NCBI GenBank assembly: GCA_015178975.1
Contig: WHVD01000007.1
Coordinates: forward strand, 620,001-684,000
Reading direction: 5' to 3'
DNA length: 64,000 nt
Origin: Hysterangium stoloniferum
Taxonomy: Eukaryota > Basidiomycota > Agaricomycetes > Hysterangiales > Hysterangiaceae
Below, piece by piece: positions 1-11,160 of the stretch (its first letter is position 1; every line of letters starts with the position of its first letter). The notes below the pieces were generated by a model, which saw only the letters and a list, made by a program, of their open reading frames with translations, was not told the DNA's origin and did not search any database. Both the position numbers and the translations under genes were made by a program.

Positions 1-1010
1 TTAGCAATAACAAAGCTTTCAGGGTGATACATCTGGTTATGACCGATATTATGTGACAGCGACTTGAATATCTTTCATCACAAGTGTAGTTCATTTTTTT
101 CTGGACAATTCGTGAGGGAGAAAAATGAACAGGAAGAAGCACCAAAGACACGAGATATCTTGGAGAAGACAAACCATCAGTCAATTGGTATTTGATCCGG
201 GTGGCTCATGGAGGGAAGTCCCCTTAATCTAGAATACGCACGTGGACATGGTCCAGCGTGTGGAACAGCCTGGAGCAAGATAGCCGTTCTTCCTCCCAGC
301 GCTTCAAACCATTGGAGTGATGAGTCTTCAATTGGATCAAGTCTTTTCTTATATTTCTACGGAACCTCTTTGAGCACCTGGCTGCCTTTGGACTCCTATT
401 ACCACAAACAATCAAGAGAGAGAGACATCTTGTCTGGGTGAACACGTTCCTCGGCTTCCGCGCATCTATTGCCATTTTTCACCGACCATTACACGATTTC
501 TGGGGATTCTGAGTCCCCGTCATTATGTATCTAAGCATCGTAGGTCTCATCAGGTCAGTTACAAGCGACTATAATCCAATTTAGACCACCAGCCGCTCTT
601 TAAATGGCAATGATATAGATAAAAATCCGGGTCTGGTACGTCCAATGAGATACCCAGCTGTCAACTTATGAACTTGGATATAATAATTTATGTAATTATG
701 TACTAATACAAACACCAGCATGCTTCAAAGCATTAAAATATATCCACTGTTCACAATATATTAACAAAACAGGGCGATAAGAAAATGAAAATACACCGAT
801 AAGTGACGCGGGCAGGATATTACATATACCTTTTGCATCATGAACCTTGAAGGTCCAGGAAGGGAGCCGAGGAGCATAACCATGACAACATTCAGCCATA
901 TCGGGGTTTCCGTCACCATCCATGTTGCTGGGAAAAGACAAAGGACTCCAACTCAAGCTGGGGGATAAAATTACTTTACATCGCAAAGAAATATTCGCTG
1001 ATGACAAAGT
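1..1010 (-). pseudogene. Family Y copy 1 (partial, cut by window edge)
   Basis: This is one copy of the partner sequence Y, read on the minus strand. It matches the plus-strand copy at 43556-45170 almost throughout. The segment at about 850-1000 encodes a stretch containing PSNMDGDGNPDMAECCHGYA, repeated in the other copy. The segment at 224-475 encodes a basic stretch around FRRNIRKDLIQLKTHHSNGL that recurs with frame changes in other Y copies. I recognise no domain. A likely intron begins after the KVHDAKG codons near 830. It is joined head to head with the truncated X copy at 960-1371. Function unknown; the frame is not continuous, so it is treated as a pseudogene. Confidence 0.5.
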
Positions 1011-1371
1011 TGATGATATACAACCGAATGGCGCTTGGACGATGGGAAGGCCAGAATCTCGTTGATGGGTTTCAGCTCAGCTATCTTACTGCGCTCAGGC
1101 TGGGAATAGTAATTCAAGGGAGCATTGATTTATTGAGGTAGGGATACAGCAGCGTCAATCAGCGAATACATTCAAAAAACTCACGTCCTTTTAGACCCAC
1201 CTATCCCCGTCGAATTCGAAAACAGGCGTGGATGGTCTTAGAAGGGTTCTGGGTTTAAAATGATGGATAGCAGAGGAACGGATGACATACTGCCAAGCTT
1301 CTGTTAAATTTTGGTTCAGCCTTCTCCTCGTCTCCCGGCGCTCGATGGGACGATAGAGATCGGCCATCAAC
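960..1371 (+). pseudogene. Family X copy 1, left part (exon 2 end, intron 2, exon 3 start)
   Basis: This fragment of the repeated gene family X lacks everything upstream of the middle of exon 2, where it is fused to Y. Exon 2 ends at the GTAGGG donor near 1137. A 57-nt intron with ACTCAC before a TTTTAG acceptor follows, then exon 3 starts with the ACCCACCTATCC block found in all copies. The sequence stops at 1371 because the Tnp2 transposon is inserted there, and resumes at 10362. In-frame stops are present in exon 2. Function unknown. Confidence 0.6.
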
Positions 1372-1403
1372 CCCAGTAAGAAGTTGCTGTTGCCAAATCG
1401 AAT
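1372..1403 (+). repeat. Left terminal inverted repeat of Tnp2 transposon
   Basis: It starts CCCAGTAAGAAGTTGCTG and is the imperfect inverse of 10323-10354. It is preceded by the 7-bp duplication CATCAAC at 1365-1371. Confidence 0.85.
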
Positions 1404-2059
1404 TATATAGAATCACATCATGGACTTTCTATCGCGTTCGACGTTCTGGTCTGGGCAGCTCGTGGTTATATGAAAATTTAAACCACCTATATATATATAG
1501 AATCATATTGATCTATTGCGTATGGGCATAGTGAGACACATTTATCATCACATAACCGTTCCTATCGATTGGCATACAACCTCATCCAGCCTCTCTGCAT
1601 GCCGACCATATAACCACATCCAACCAGACTCACACCTATATGGTAATTGCAACCGTCTGTCAACACACACACCGCCTCAAGTCAAAGCCACACCGGTCTC
1701 TGGAGCATGAAGACATTGAGATGACAAAGAGAAGCAGAAAGTGGCATGAGGAAACGCACCGGACCAGTCTAACGACACAACGCAAAGGCCACACGAGCAC
1801 GTGAAAAGAGCACCCATTGATCAAACTGTATATATAGCAATGCAGGCAGGATAAAAAGTGACCGAAGTGACACTATGAGAGAACGTGGCAGGTAAGAGAT
1901 GCAGCCCGCCAAAAGTAGAAGAAGATAGGTGGGAAACTTGAAGAGGTGAGCGTGGGATAAAGCGGGAGACAAGGTGAAAGACACAGCTGACAAGTGCATT
2001 CGTTGTATGAGATGTGAGAACGTAGCTTGGGATTCATAAATACTGAGGGTGTAGTACAC

Positions 2060-2176
2060 AATAGCAGATAGCGAGTGAATAAAGGGTGAGACCAACGCAA
2101 TAGCAGATAGTGAGTGAATAAAGGGTGAGACCAGCGCAATAGCAGATAGCGAGTGAATAAAGGGTGAGACCAGCGA
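2060..2176. repeat. Three tandem 39-bp repeats in the transposon subterminal region
   Basis: There are three near-identical direct repeats of 39 bp (2060-2098, 2099-2137, 2138-2176), each starting AATAGCAGATAG and containing AAAGGGTGAGACC. They lie about 0.7 kb inside the left transposon end. Subterminal repeats of this kind are often transposase-binding sites in CACTA-like elements; that role is inferred. The rest of 1404-3064 shows no convincing gene. Confidence 0.8.
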
Positions 2177-3064
2177 GAGTCAGCAGTGATGACGTGAGAG
2201 TGGTGACAAGCTGAGGCAGGAGACATTAGAGCAACAGAGAAGTCAAAACGGGATGCTGAATGATGCCAAGGATGCGTTGATAGAAGTCTGGCAAAGCTTT
2301 CATGAACGATCTTGTCCTTTGCAATACGAACAACATGAAAACACACTGAATGTTAATCCTCCCTAGTATTGCTTGTGCCTTGGTTGCTCATCTCCCTCAT
2401 TGACTTGCTGAGCACGGTCCATTTCTATTTATAATGGCAGAGGTGCATCACAATAAAATGGAAGAGGAAACAGGAAATAAAGGGGACGTTACTTTAATTT
2501 CTTCCTTCCCAAGTGCTTTCCAGACACATTCGAAGGTGGCTGGCATAACTGGATCATGTGTCTTGAGGTACTCGATGTAAAATAGATTTCTGGACAATGC
2601 ATTAGTCACAGCCCAGAAAATATTTGGACTTACTTCGCTGAATTTGTATTTGTGACACGCCTCATCCCGGTAGCAGACTTGGTTTTATCTGCTTGCTTGT
2701 GAGCTATATGATTTGGAGGATGGGCAGATTACAAGAAGGGAAGAGTAGTAATGACATACTCTTGGTCTTATCTGCACCATCTTGTTGAGTATTAGGTGCC
2801 ATACTCTCTTTCATGGGATGAAAGCCTTCGAGACGTGTTGAAGGGCCAGCAGCAGGTCCAAAGACAGCATTTTTGCAGGCGGATTAAGATTAATGTTAGT
2901 CGATCATGATAGAAATATTGTACATACAACGGATTGACGAAAGTGATTGTTTCATCAATTGGTGGACACGCCTGTCCACTCACCTCCACTACACTGCCCG
3001 GAGCCCTATCTGCTGGTTTCTCAATGGCCTTTCCCTTCCCTTTCTGACATCATCTTGGAGTTGG

Positions 3065-4519
3065 TCACTTCCAGGTAGCATCATGTGTAATTGTAGGATG
3101 TCTAGGCGATGTGAGCGGAGGTGAATCGTCTGAGGTTTGTGCAATAAGGTCCGAGATGCCAGTATCAACATGGATTGCAGGTGGCGATGGCAACAATTGC
3201 TCTGTGGTTGATATTGTGGACAGAATCTCTTCACGGGTTGAGGCAGTGAGGATACAGCGTGCTGGAATTGAATGGGATGGAGGTGAGGATGGAGGAGGAG
3301 AGGGAAATATGGCACGAGCACGTTTTGAAGGCTGTGATTGCTCAGATGATGATTCAGAAGCTACTTTACATTTTTTAGATCCATTCCTTGTGTTCTCATC
3401 CATGTTGATGACTTCAGAATGGCAATCATCCAGATTCTCCATGGCGAAGTTGGAGCCACCAGGATCACCCTCCCCAACTGGACGAATAGTTTCCTCGAAA
3501 TCGGAGTCATTGGGTCTGGCTTTAGCTGACTGACTCTTCTTCTCACGCCGTTTCTTGTTGGTATTCCATTGAGACAGTACACGTGATATTAGGTAGTCGG
3601 TCTTCCAGTCATCTTGGCAGATGCGCACATAGGGGTATTCAGCATACAGTTCCTGAAGAACATACCTGCGGTCCACAGCACTAACTTCTGACCAAACATT
3701 TGGAAGTGTGCCTTTCTTTAGAAGCTCTCGGAATATAGATCAGATATAGCTGCGAATTGCACCTGCTGTGGTCCCATCGACAGGTGAGCCATTCTCATCC
3801 TCAATGTATTCTGTGGCTACATTTTCACCCGTCTGGGCCAGTCTAGCACCCCCTCGACGGGATAAGTCACAGGTAGGGTCGACTATAGCTCCACTCTTCT
3901 TCTTGTCTTCACAGAATGCGGTAAAATCACGCTGCCTCCAGAACTTGATGTCAGAGTAGTCATCTCTCTTGGGCTTCGGAAGTGTGGATGCAGCAGATGG
4001 GCATGCATATGTAGATAGAGCAACTGATGAGCTAGCCAGCTGCTGAATAACTTGCTTCATGTCAGAACGAAGTGCCTGATAGTTAGCGCTAGTGAGGTCT
4101 GTCTGAGTCTGGGTATCAGGAAAAAAGAAGATGCTCACTCTAGTTGCTTGTTTGCAGCATTTAGCTTGTTATAGGCATCATACAGGTCTCCATAGGCAGC
4201 ATTTCCAGTGTCCAGAAGGTCTCTGTGGTTGGCAGTTTTGTAATAAAATGCCTATTAAAAAGGGCACATATGTGCTCAAAACATGAAGACTATGTGGTTA
4301 ACTTACAAGTTCACTGTCCTTATGGCTGCTGTAGATCGGATTATTCACAGACAAATTACGACTCGAACAATGTGACCGAAATTGGAGATGTCCAAATGGC
4401 TGAAATGATGACTCTCCTCTGCTTTGCTCCAGAAGAACAGGGTCAATTACTGGGGGAGCATATGGCTGTGACTTGCTTCGAGAATGTGTAAGAAGAGGGT
4501 GAGGTGAGGACCATGACAC
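3065..4519 (-). pseudogene. Transposon companion gene, unknown function, one in-frame stop
   Basis: Three minus-strand exons fit well: 4307-4519, 4139-4251 and 3065-4088, separated by introns of 55 nt (GTAAGT..TAG) and 50 nt (GTGAGC..CTAG). They would encode 449 residues. A likely coiled coil around the YDAYNKLNAANK stretch and the following MKQVIQQL comes first. A conserved middle region follows, with the run RRYVLQELYAEYPYVRICQD, a type of sequence I associate with basidiomycete hypothetical proteins near transposons. A basic NTNKKRREKK motif could be a nuclear signal, and the tail is Pro/Ser-rich. One TGA at 3740-3742 stands where an Arg CGA is expected. It lies on the same strand as the transposase inside the same inverted repeats, so it is probably the second gene of the element, perhaps a DNA-binding accessory protein (inference). 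Confidence 0.65.
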
Positions 4520-5558
4520 TGATCACATGGTAGCAGAAGGAAAGGTCAACAGAGGACCAGTCACATTTGTGACATTGTCACTAAGCTGCATTATTCTGGC
4601 AGCGGTGGTTTCAAAGCCTTGCTTTAAATGCAGTACAGTTTAGCTTGGGAATACTGAAGAACCCCCCCATATCGGAAACTCTGGACTGGCCATGACAATA
4701 GCAATTCCGGTCAGTATTTATGCTCATATTTCACCACTAATTAGATATCCCCAGATGAATCGTCCTTGTATATTTCAATAAAAATGGAGCCAACATCAAA
4801 TATTGGTAAGACACTGCTGAGTGTACTGATGATGGTCTCGTCATTAATCCATGTGTGGTTTTCCAGACTGATTACATAAAACTATTTGCCCCTTCCTCCA
4901 AGAGCTGCAACACGAAGGCTCCTGTTCATAGTGGTAAAGTTTTTTGAGAACTAAGGTGAACTATTCAGCTCTGACTGATTGACTAAAGGTGTCTAACAGG
5001 GACATCGACTACCTTTTTATACATATATTTCAATTATTTCCAAAACACAGATGGCAGTCCACTTGGGAGGAAGAATAATGGTGTCAATAAAAAAAGGTGT
5101 GATATTTGAGGCTAATTACAACACAATAAGTGCTTTTATGGTGTATCCATCAATGGAAAAAATCTCTCAAGTCTGTCAAGGTGATCTGTAGAAAATATTC
5201 GGGGGAGTGGACCCTCATACATATTGTCCTGAAGCTTAGTTTGGGGGAGAATTGTGACTTTACTCAATATATGTCAATCACAAGAATAGTTTGAAATGAA
5301 GCCTCTCTGGACACTTAATGCACTATTTGAATGTTTGCTGGGATGTATACTGTGCTATCCAAAAACACGCTTCCATAAGGGAAAGTAAGTCTCGTGGCTT
5401 ACTGATTTACATAGATCAAACACCAGTGAATTCTCTGGCTCCTGCTAGGTATCCATACCTTTGATATCCAATGTTTATAGTATGAAATTCACATGCATTT
5501 AGAAAATATTTTTTCTTGGAAATTACAGCTCTCAGATTCGAAGGCTACATATGCATAC
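4520..5558. other. Spacer between the two transposon genes
   Basis: About 1 kb of AT-rich sequence between the companion gene and the 3' end of the transposase gene. I see no open reading frame or recognisable repeat in it. Confidence 0.6.
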
Positions 5559-8500
5559 CTACTCTTCGTCACCCAGCTCCTTCTCAATATCTCCTAAATA
5601 GGCCATTTCTAAGCCAACCTTTTCACAAACAAAGAAACAATTGTCATCAGGGTTATTAAATGGGATCATTGCAATGCAGCTGGCTATGTTTTTGACTGGA
5701 ATAATTTCCAATGTTTCATTTCCATGATATCGGCATACCAAGAGTGCACCACTTGATGCTTTGAAGAGGTACTCATCCAGAGGGCCAAATAAAGATATAA
5801 GGGCAACTGCCTGGTGCTGGTTATTGAGTTTGATCTGGAAGAAGTATTGTACTTCACCAAATTGTGGTGCTTTTTCTCCATGTTCTCGATAGAACTGGAA
5901 ATTTTAACTATAAAATTGTAAAAATATTATGAATGAACAAACCATTATATTTCTTGACATGCAGACTTTCTCAAGAGCTTTCTCTTTTTCCTTCCAGGCA
6001 CTACGCACAATTTGCTGGTTTGGAAGTCATAAGCGTGCCCACTTTTGTATCTCTGGGACCCAGCATGGATCTGTGACCACATCCTGTGCTCTGCAAAACA
6101 AGTGAAGAGCAGCCATTTCAATTGCAGGTATAGAGTGTGAATATCTGTCTCTTGCACCCAACAGAAGAAACTGATCACCCAGGTCTTCTGACACATGTGG
6201 GTGATTTTGTACTTTTCCAAGACTTGGTAACAAGGCAAAGAGTGCATTGACTTGAGCTCGACAGACTCCTCACTTAGATAAGTTTTGATATGGCTTTGAA
6301 GGCTGCCAGATTTCCTCTCCAAGATTTCCAATTGTTCACTCCATTGTCTGTGATGTATCAGCATCATCTCATAATGTTCCCTTAATTTCCTTTGAATTAT
6401 TTAATATTTTCTCGAATTTTTATTGTATTTTTACTATGTTTATTGTGAAAAATAGGCCTTATTCCTTTTAACTTCGCATAAATAATAGCATATATGGACT
6501 CATATTATGCTATTATTACTCAATTAATTTATTATAATTTTTAACTAATTATTTATATTTTATTTACTTAGTTATTACTGTCCGGCACATTACTTGCTTG
6601 TATGTGTGTATTCGGGCGTCACATGACTACAGTCACACGAGTGACTGTAACACTAGTCACGGGTGACTGTAACAAAGTCACGGTCCGGTATCGGGATGTC
6701 ACACAAGTCACAGATGTGACTACCCGAGTCATTATTTGATCCCGCCGACTCATCGTTTGCTTCTGTCCCCGGGACCGCGGCTTTGAACCTTCATGTTCAA
6801 GCAAAGCTTAGAACCCTTGTCTCAGAGAGGGGAATCATGTGATAAACAAAGGGTAAATAATGAGTAGAATATGAGGTCATTATGATCTAACTAGTGACCT
6901 CATAAACTAAATAATTAGCTAATCATTGAGTTATCAAAATGTATATAAGGAGGGCCAAGTTTCCAATAAAATCATCATATCACACACACATTGCACAGCA
7001 CAGCTCAGAAGCTTATCTAATCATCTTAAGGACAATAATAGCCTTAGTCTGATACACTCACTGCAAGCACCTACACTTGCAGCATCTTGAATCTTTGTCA
7101 GCACTCTTGAACTTAGCTAATCATCTAAGTTCCCCCAGCCTCACAGCTACCCTTAGGCTTATTAATTACATAATAAACCTAATAAGTATCCTTACTGAAA
7201 TCCCTGCCAATACTAGATTACTCAAGGCCCAGCCCTAAGTTTATTGAATTAATCAAGTACAAGCACTCAGATAATCCAATACAAATTATTCTCTCTATTA
7301 ATAAATTATTTAACACCTTGTTAAATAACTATTAATAGTTACAAATAAGCATACAAGAATCCGAAGCTTTATATCAAGTCTCTGCCAAGTTACTGCGCAT
7401 ATATTCAGCTTCCAGCCCCTATTCTCAAGGAATAGTTCTTTTATTTGCTAAAAGAGTCATACACAGTTCTTTTGAACCTTTCAATAATCAAAATAAGCAT
7501 TGATTTGAGTTGTTTAAGCTTAATAGCGCAGCTCATTAATCTATCAGTATTTAAATTACTGGACCTTTGCTTATTTTATTGTTGAAGCTCTGTGACACTA
7601 TAGCATATATTGAGCTATCTAAGAGAATTCCCTGAATACATTACATTGTCCATTGTGTATAATATACACCTGGACCAAGATGTGGGACCTCAGGACCAGC
7701 ATGCAATAGAGCATGAATACTTTGGTGAACAAAATGGAGGCGAGTGGATTTTCGTTGATAGTATAGGATCTCAAACTCCTTTATAAACTCAACAAGAAGT
7801 TGGTGGCTGTGCAGAAGCTGTGGCTTGGTAATCAACCGCTGGTGAATGAGCCGAACACCAGCAACCAATTTGCAATAATTTTTCCAATATTTGTCAGGCA
7901 GAATTCCATAGAGAAGGCCAGGTCCGAGACCAAAGAGATATGTGAGATATTCCCAAGCTTTGTAACCACTAGAAATTTTCTCAGCTGGATTTCGGGGTGG
8001 ACGATCAAAAGATCCTGGAAGATATGGTGTAGCATCTGCTACCTTCTGTCCATGCATTTTCCAAGTATTTCCAGTGAGGACAACCCAATCCCAACTTGCT
8101 TTGTCATCATTGGGATCACATTCAAGTGTTCCACACCACAATCCAAAGAGTAAATCAGGAATGTTGAGTGAGACCAAATGCATTAGATCAACACCAAAGC
8201 AGTGAGGAATATTGAGACTGCAGCCAACAGGAAGACCACTGAATAAACTAGGCTTTGTTATTCCAGTTCTCTTGCAGTTGCTCTGATGTTGAGCTTGGTT
8301 CCGAGATCTCAAAACAATATTAAGAGCTTCTTGGTATTCAGCAGGATTGCCAATCTGTAAATAGGATCCATCGATATCTGGATGGTCACAGCCTTCCACT
8401 GAGAATCCATGGGGCTTCAAGAGAGCAGGATAATAATGGTTTCCACCTTCCTTTCATCGTCCCTTGACTGAGAAGTATAAGCGACACCCATATGCACCAG

Positions 8501-10202
8501 AATGACCTGTAAGGCCATTGAGATATGTTAATCCAGGGCCATCGGCTGCACCAAGGTGAATATAGAGCTCAGATCGAAATATCTCCTCACTGATAGCATC
8601 CCAGACATATAAACCTTCTTTCATAAGTGCAGAAAGATGGTGAAAACCTGGAAAAAGAAAAGAGTCGACATTTTTTGGCTTATTTGGGCCAGGTATAAAG
8701 CCACCAGGGAGCACATAGTGCTTCTTGTATCGGTGCTCTGGTGCTAAGTGAAGGACCCAAATATATATCCAACAATCAGACTGCTTGCTCTGGTAAAGCT
8801 GTGCACCATCAATCGACATGAGAAGAACCATGTCATTATCCTTGATTTTTCCTGCTTGAACTGCCTCAAGGTATGCCGTGCCAGAGAAAATGTCATCCCA
8901 CTCATTAAGCACTCCTGCATTTGCATGAGCTGCTCCAAGAAGTTCTTTTGTCCTATTTCGACGATATCGCATGGCAGCTGCACCGTGTGGGCTGCGCCAT
9001 AGAGCCTGCAGTTGGGGACCCAGTGGAATTGTATGGAAGTGACGTCAGGCCACCTGCTTACCAGTAGCAGCCAGAATCTGTGTGTCATAATGAGGTTGGC
9101 CACACTTTGGACAATTATTGAGGTTTTCGAGAGGACCAGTGTAGGCAATACATGTATTTGGGCACATGTCATGCATCATAGAATAAATCCCAGTTATCTG
9201 TTCAATTTTCTTTTTGGTTTGAAAGAGTGTTGGGAGTTCATTATGTTCAATACCAAGTCGCGTAAATGAATGATGAATAGTTTGTCGAACATTGTTAAAA
9301 ACCTCTTCTGAGGCAGATGTAGTGTTAATAAAGAGCTCTATCGCAGTCATTAACTCTGGTTCATTATTGAGATTGAGTTGAGCTTGTTCCGGAGCCTGTA
9401 GCTTTTTGATTACACTCTCAGGCAGCTTGTATGCTGCAAGAGTTGCTCCTTGGATTGCTGCCACAAAGTCTTGTGACATCTTGAGCTCCTCCAATGTGGC
9501 GTCAACCTCAAAATCGCCTTGGTCAAGATCCAGGACATCATCTTGAGCTGTTTCTGGCTGAGCAAAGTTGCCTTCAATACCATCATTGTTCAATGCAGGC
9601 TGCATGGAGACGTCTCTCTGTGTCATGTCCACCAAACTTCCTGGATCAATGCCATATTCATTTTCCTGAGTGGATTGCTCTAAGTTACAGCATACACTAG
9701 TTGATGCAAATAATGTACAAACAAGGTCATTATTTCGTCCAATTTCAGTGCGCCCCCCATTGTTCTGCCAATCATCCACCAATGTATCACTTTCCTGTCG
9801 ATTTTGGCCAGGATAGTCCTCTACTTCATCGATTCCTCCCACTGGATGGCCCTGTCCACTTGCTCTAATCCCTGCATTCCATGCTTCTGCATTTCCGGCT
9901 CCATTTGATGCTAATCTGCACTCGCTTTCAGGGTTCTCCTGACGATGTCGTTTATAGGGTGGTGGGACTGGAGGTGAGCGTCTTTGAGAGTGTATACTGG
10001 GTCCCACATGTTGATACTCTGATAGAGAAGATGTTGTGCTTGATGTGTTATATCCATGTTGCATGAGAAAGGTTGTGTATGGTAATATCTTTCTGCGCTC
10101 TTTGGCATGTGCATTCCAAGTACTTTTCGAAACTTTCTTTGGCTCGTCACGCCCACCTTTCATACACTGTGGACAGTCACAAAAGTACTCGAGCAATGCC
10201 AT
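5559..10202 (-). pseudogene. tnp2: Tnp2 family transposase (DDE-type), decayed
   Basis: The frame starts at Met 10202 with a Cys cluster (CDCPQCMKGG) followed by KKVSKSTWNAH, typical of the N-terminus of basidiomycete Tnp2 proteins. Next come the Zn-binding MCPNTCIAYTG..CPKCGQPHYD and the hallmark GFIPGPNKPKNVDSFLFPG block. The middle holds GCSLNIPHCFGVDLMHLV and ends at QWTM (7651). It resumes beyond the LTR insertion at 6348, runs to 5943, has a 48-nt intron (5895-5942) and ends with a C-terminal exon 5559-5894 containing IASCIAMIPFNN. The total is 1097 residues, normal for the family. One frame runs through, broken by five TGA codons (9045-9047, 8454-8456, 6336-6338, 6270-6272, 6027-6029), each standing where CGA (Arg) fits. 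It would bind the element ends and catalyse cut-and-paste transposition in the nucleus. Confidence 0.88.
6349..7645. mobile_element. Solo LTR (family C), 1297 bp, inside tnp2
   Basis: It is bounded by TGTGAT..TTACA and flanked by the 5-bp duplication TTGTC (6344-6348 and 7646-7650). Removing it restores the expected transposase sequence across the junction. It has a TATAAGG box near 6945 and a cluster of GTCAC/GTGAC motifs at 6619-6730. There is no internal coding region, so it is a solo LTR left by recombination. Superfamily undetermined. It is younger than the host transposon. Confidence 0.85.
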
Positions 10203-10322
10203 TGAAAATACTGCAGGAAAGCAATTGGATGTGGTTATACAGGATTGGTGTCACAAAAGCGCTATGGGTCTGGCACGATTGCAGATCAATGACGTTATAC
10301 CTGCTTTATTTGGTTCTGCCTG

Positions 10323-10354
10323 GTTCTATTTGGAAATAGAGACTTCTCACTGGG
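10323..10354 (-). repeat. Right terminal inverted repeat of Tnp2 transposon
   Basis: It ends ..GAGACTTCTCACTGGG, the imperfect inverse of the left end, followed by the CATCAAC duplication at 10355-10361. Confidence 0.85.
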
Positions 10355-10514
10355 CATCAACTCCAATTACGTCTTCGCTGTACAATGCTGTAATCAAATC
10401 AGCGCTACCAACGTGGATGAGATTGCGTCGACATTTATCGTTCAAATCCCCAGATATTTCTGATCTCCATGTATTGCGGTTATCGTGCATCAGGAAAGTG
10501 GCAAGATCAGTAAG

Positions 10515-10687
10515 TATGCCGTATATATTGGCTAGAGCCATCTAGGAGAGCTAGCTAGACTCGGCTAGATACACTACCTTGCGAGATCCCTTTTTACTAG
10601 TCGGTATAAAAGCTTACTGTGGATCTAGGGAGTCTAGGGAGGTTAGAGAGTCTACATAATGCGTGTAAACATTCCCTGTAGTGGAGA
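10515..10687. mobile_element. Short insertion (about 170 bp) in X exon 3, shared with X copy 9
   Basis: It is absent from the other X copies and present at the equivalent point, inverted, at about 42836-43005. It contains a TATAAAAG box and the repeated motifs GTCTAGGGAG and GGCTAGA. The exact ends and target duplication are unclear. Its presence in both copies dates it before their duplication. Confidence 0.5.
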
Positions 10688-10792
10688 TCACTGCGATCAG
10701 AGGTTACATTGAATTAAGGGGGCAACCGTGCGTCCCAATATCACATCATTTCATCCTGCCCACCAAGCCCACAAAAGACAAAACTACCCACA

Positions 10793-11082
10793 TGGAATCC
10801 CGTTGTCAATGGGATCACTGGTGGTCACACGAGTTGACAGGACCACGGTGTATTGTCTAGAACTGAGACGGGATACAGGAGGTTACAGCGTACGGTAAGG
10901 AAAGAGAGGGAAAACTACCTAGGCTATATACATGTCTGCTGTGGTCACGTGCCAGAACAAAAGGAATGGAACAAAAGGAATGGAACAAGGGGAACAAGAA
11001 ACAAAGAGTGAACGCATAACAAAGAGCGAACACATAACGGGAACAATGAGTGAAAGAGTAAGACTGGGGCGCCAGGCTTACA
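10793..11082. mobile_element. Solo LTR (family D), 290 bp
   Basis: It begins TGGAATCCC, ends GGCTTACA, and is flanked by CCACA on both sides. X copy 9, the sister copy, has the empty site. It contains short direct repeats of AACAAAAGGAATGG. No coding sequence. Confidence 0.75.
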
Positions 11083-11160
11083 CCACACCGACGTTCCTTG
11101 TATGAATCTCCTGTACGGCGTTTCATATGTTGGCTGCACCAAGATGCCTTCTTTCGATAT

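Larger units (their letters stand above)
1372..10354 (-). mobile_element. Tnp2-type DNA transposon, 8983 bp, complete ends
   Basis: The boundaries come from comparison with uninterrupted X copies. Host exon 3 reads CATCAAC on both sides (1365-1371 and 10355-10361), a 7-bp target duplication. The ends are imperfect inverted repeats of about 31 bp beginning CCCAGT(A/G)AGAAGT. Inside are a Tnp2 transposase gene and a companion gene, both on the minus strand. Tnp2 (PF02992) is the transposase of CACTA/EnSpm-like elements, but the ends here read CCCAGT rather than CACTA and the target duplication is longer than the usual 2-3 bp. The transposase carries five stops and a solo LTR insertion, so this copy is not autonomous. 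It entered X copy 1 after the duplication that produced the X copy at 42.5-43.6 kb, which has the empty site. Confidence 0.85.
10362..11160 (+). pseudogene. Family X copy 1, right part (exon 3 to start of exon 4)
   Basis: This continues the X copy interrupted at 1371. The exon 3 sequence ITSSLYNAVIK appears at once, then the frame is lost. Two insertions follow: about 170 bp shared with the X copy at 42.5-43.6 kb, and solo LTR D. Exon 4 sequence breaks off near 11150, where a block that normally lies upstream of an X start codon is attached in the opposite orientation. That junction marks an inversion breakpoint. Non-functional. Confidence 0.6.

Noticed and set aside
2346-3064. Extra exons of the transposon companion gene
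   Set aside because: The gene ends with a clear stop at 3065 and the frames beyond it show no continuity.
5945-6367. A separate 140-codon gene downstream of tnp2
   Set aside because: It is a shifted frame over the transposase C-terminal part; the correct frame gives the Tnp2 sequence.
10347-10541. A 64-codon minus-strand frame starting MALANIYGIL, with a relative at 42968-43159
   Set aside because: It is antisense to X exon 3 and starts in the shared insertion. Both copies come from one duplication, so conservation is not evidence of coding.
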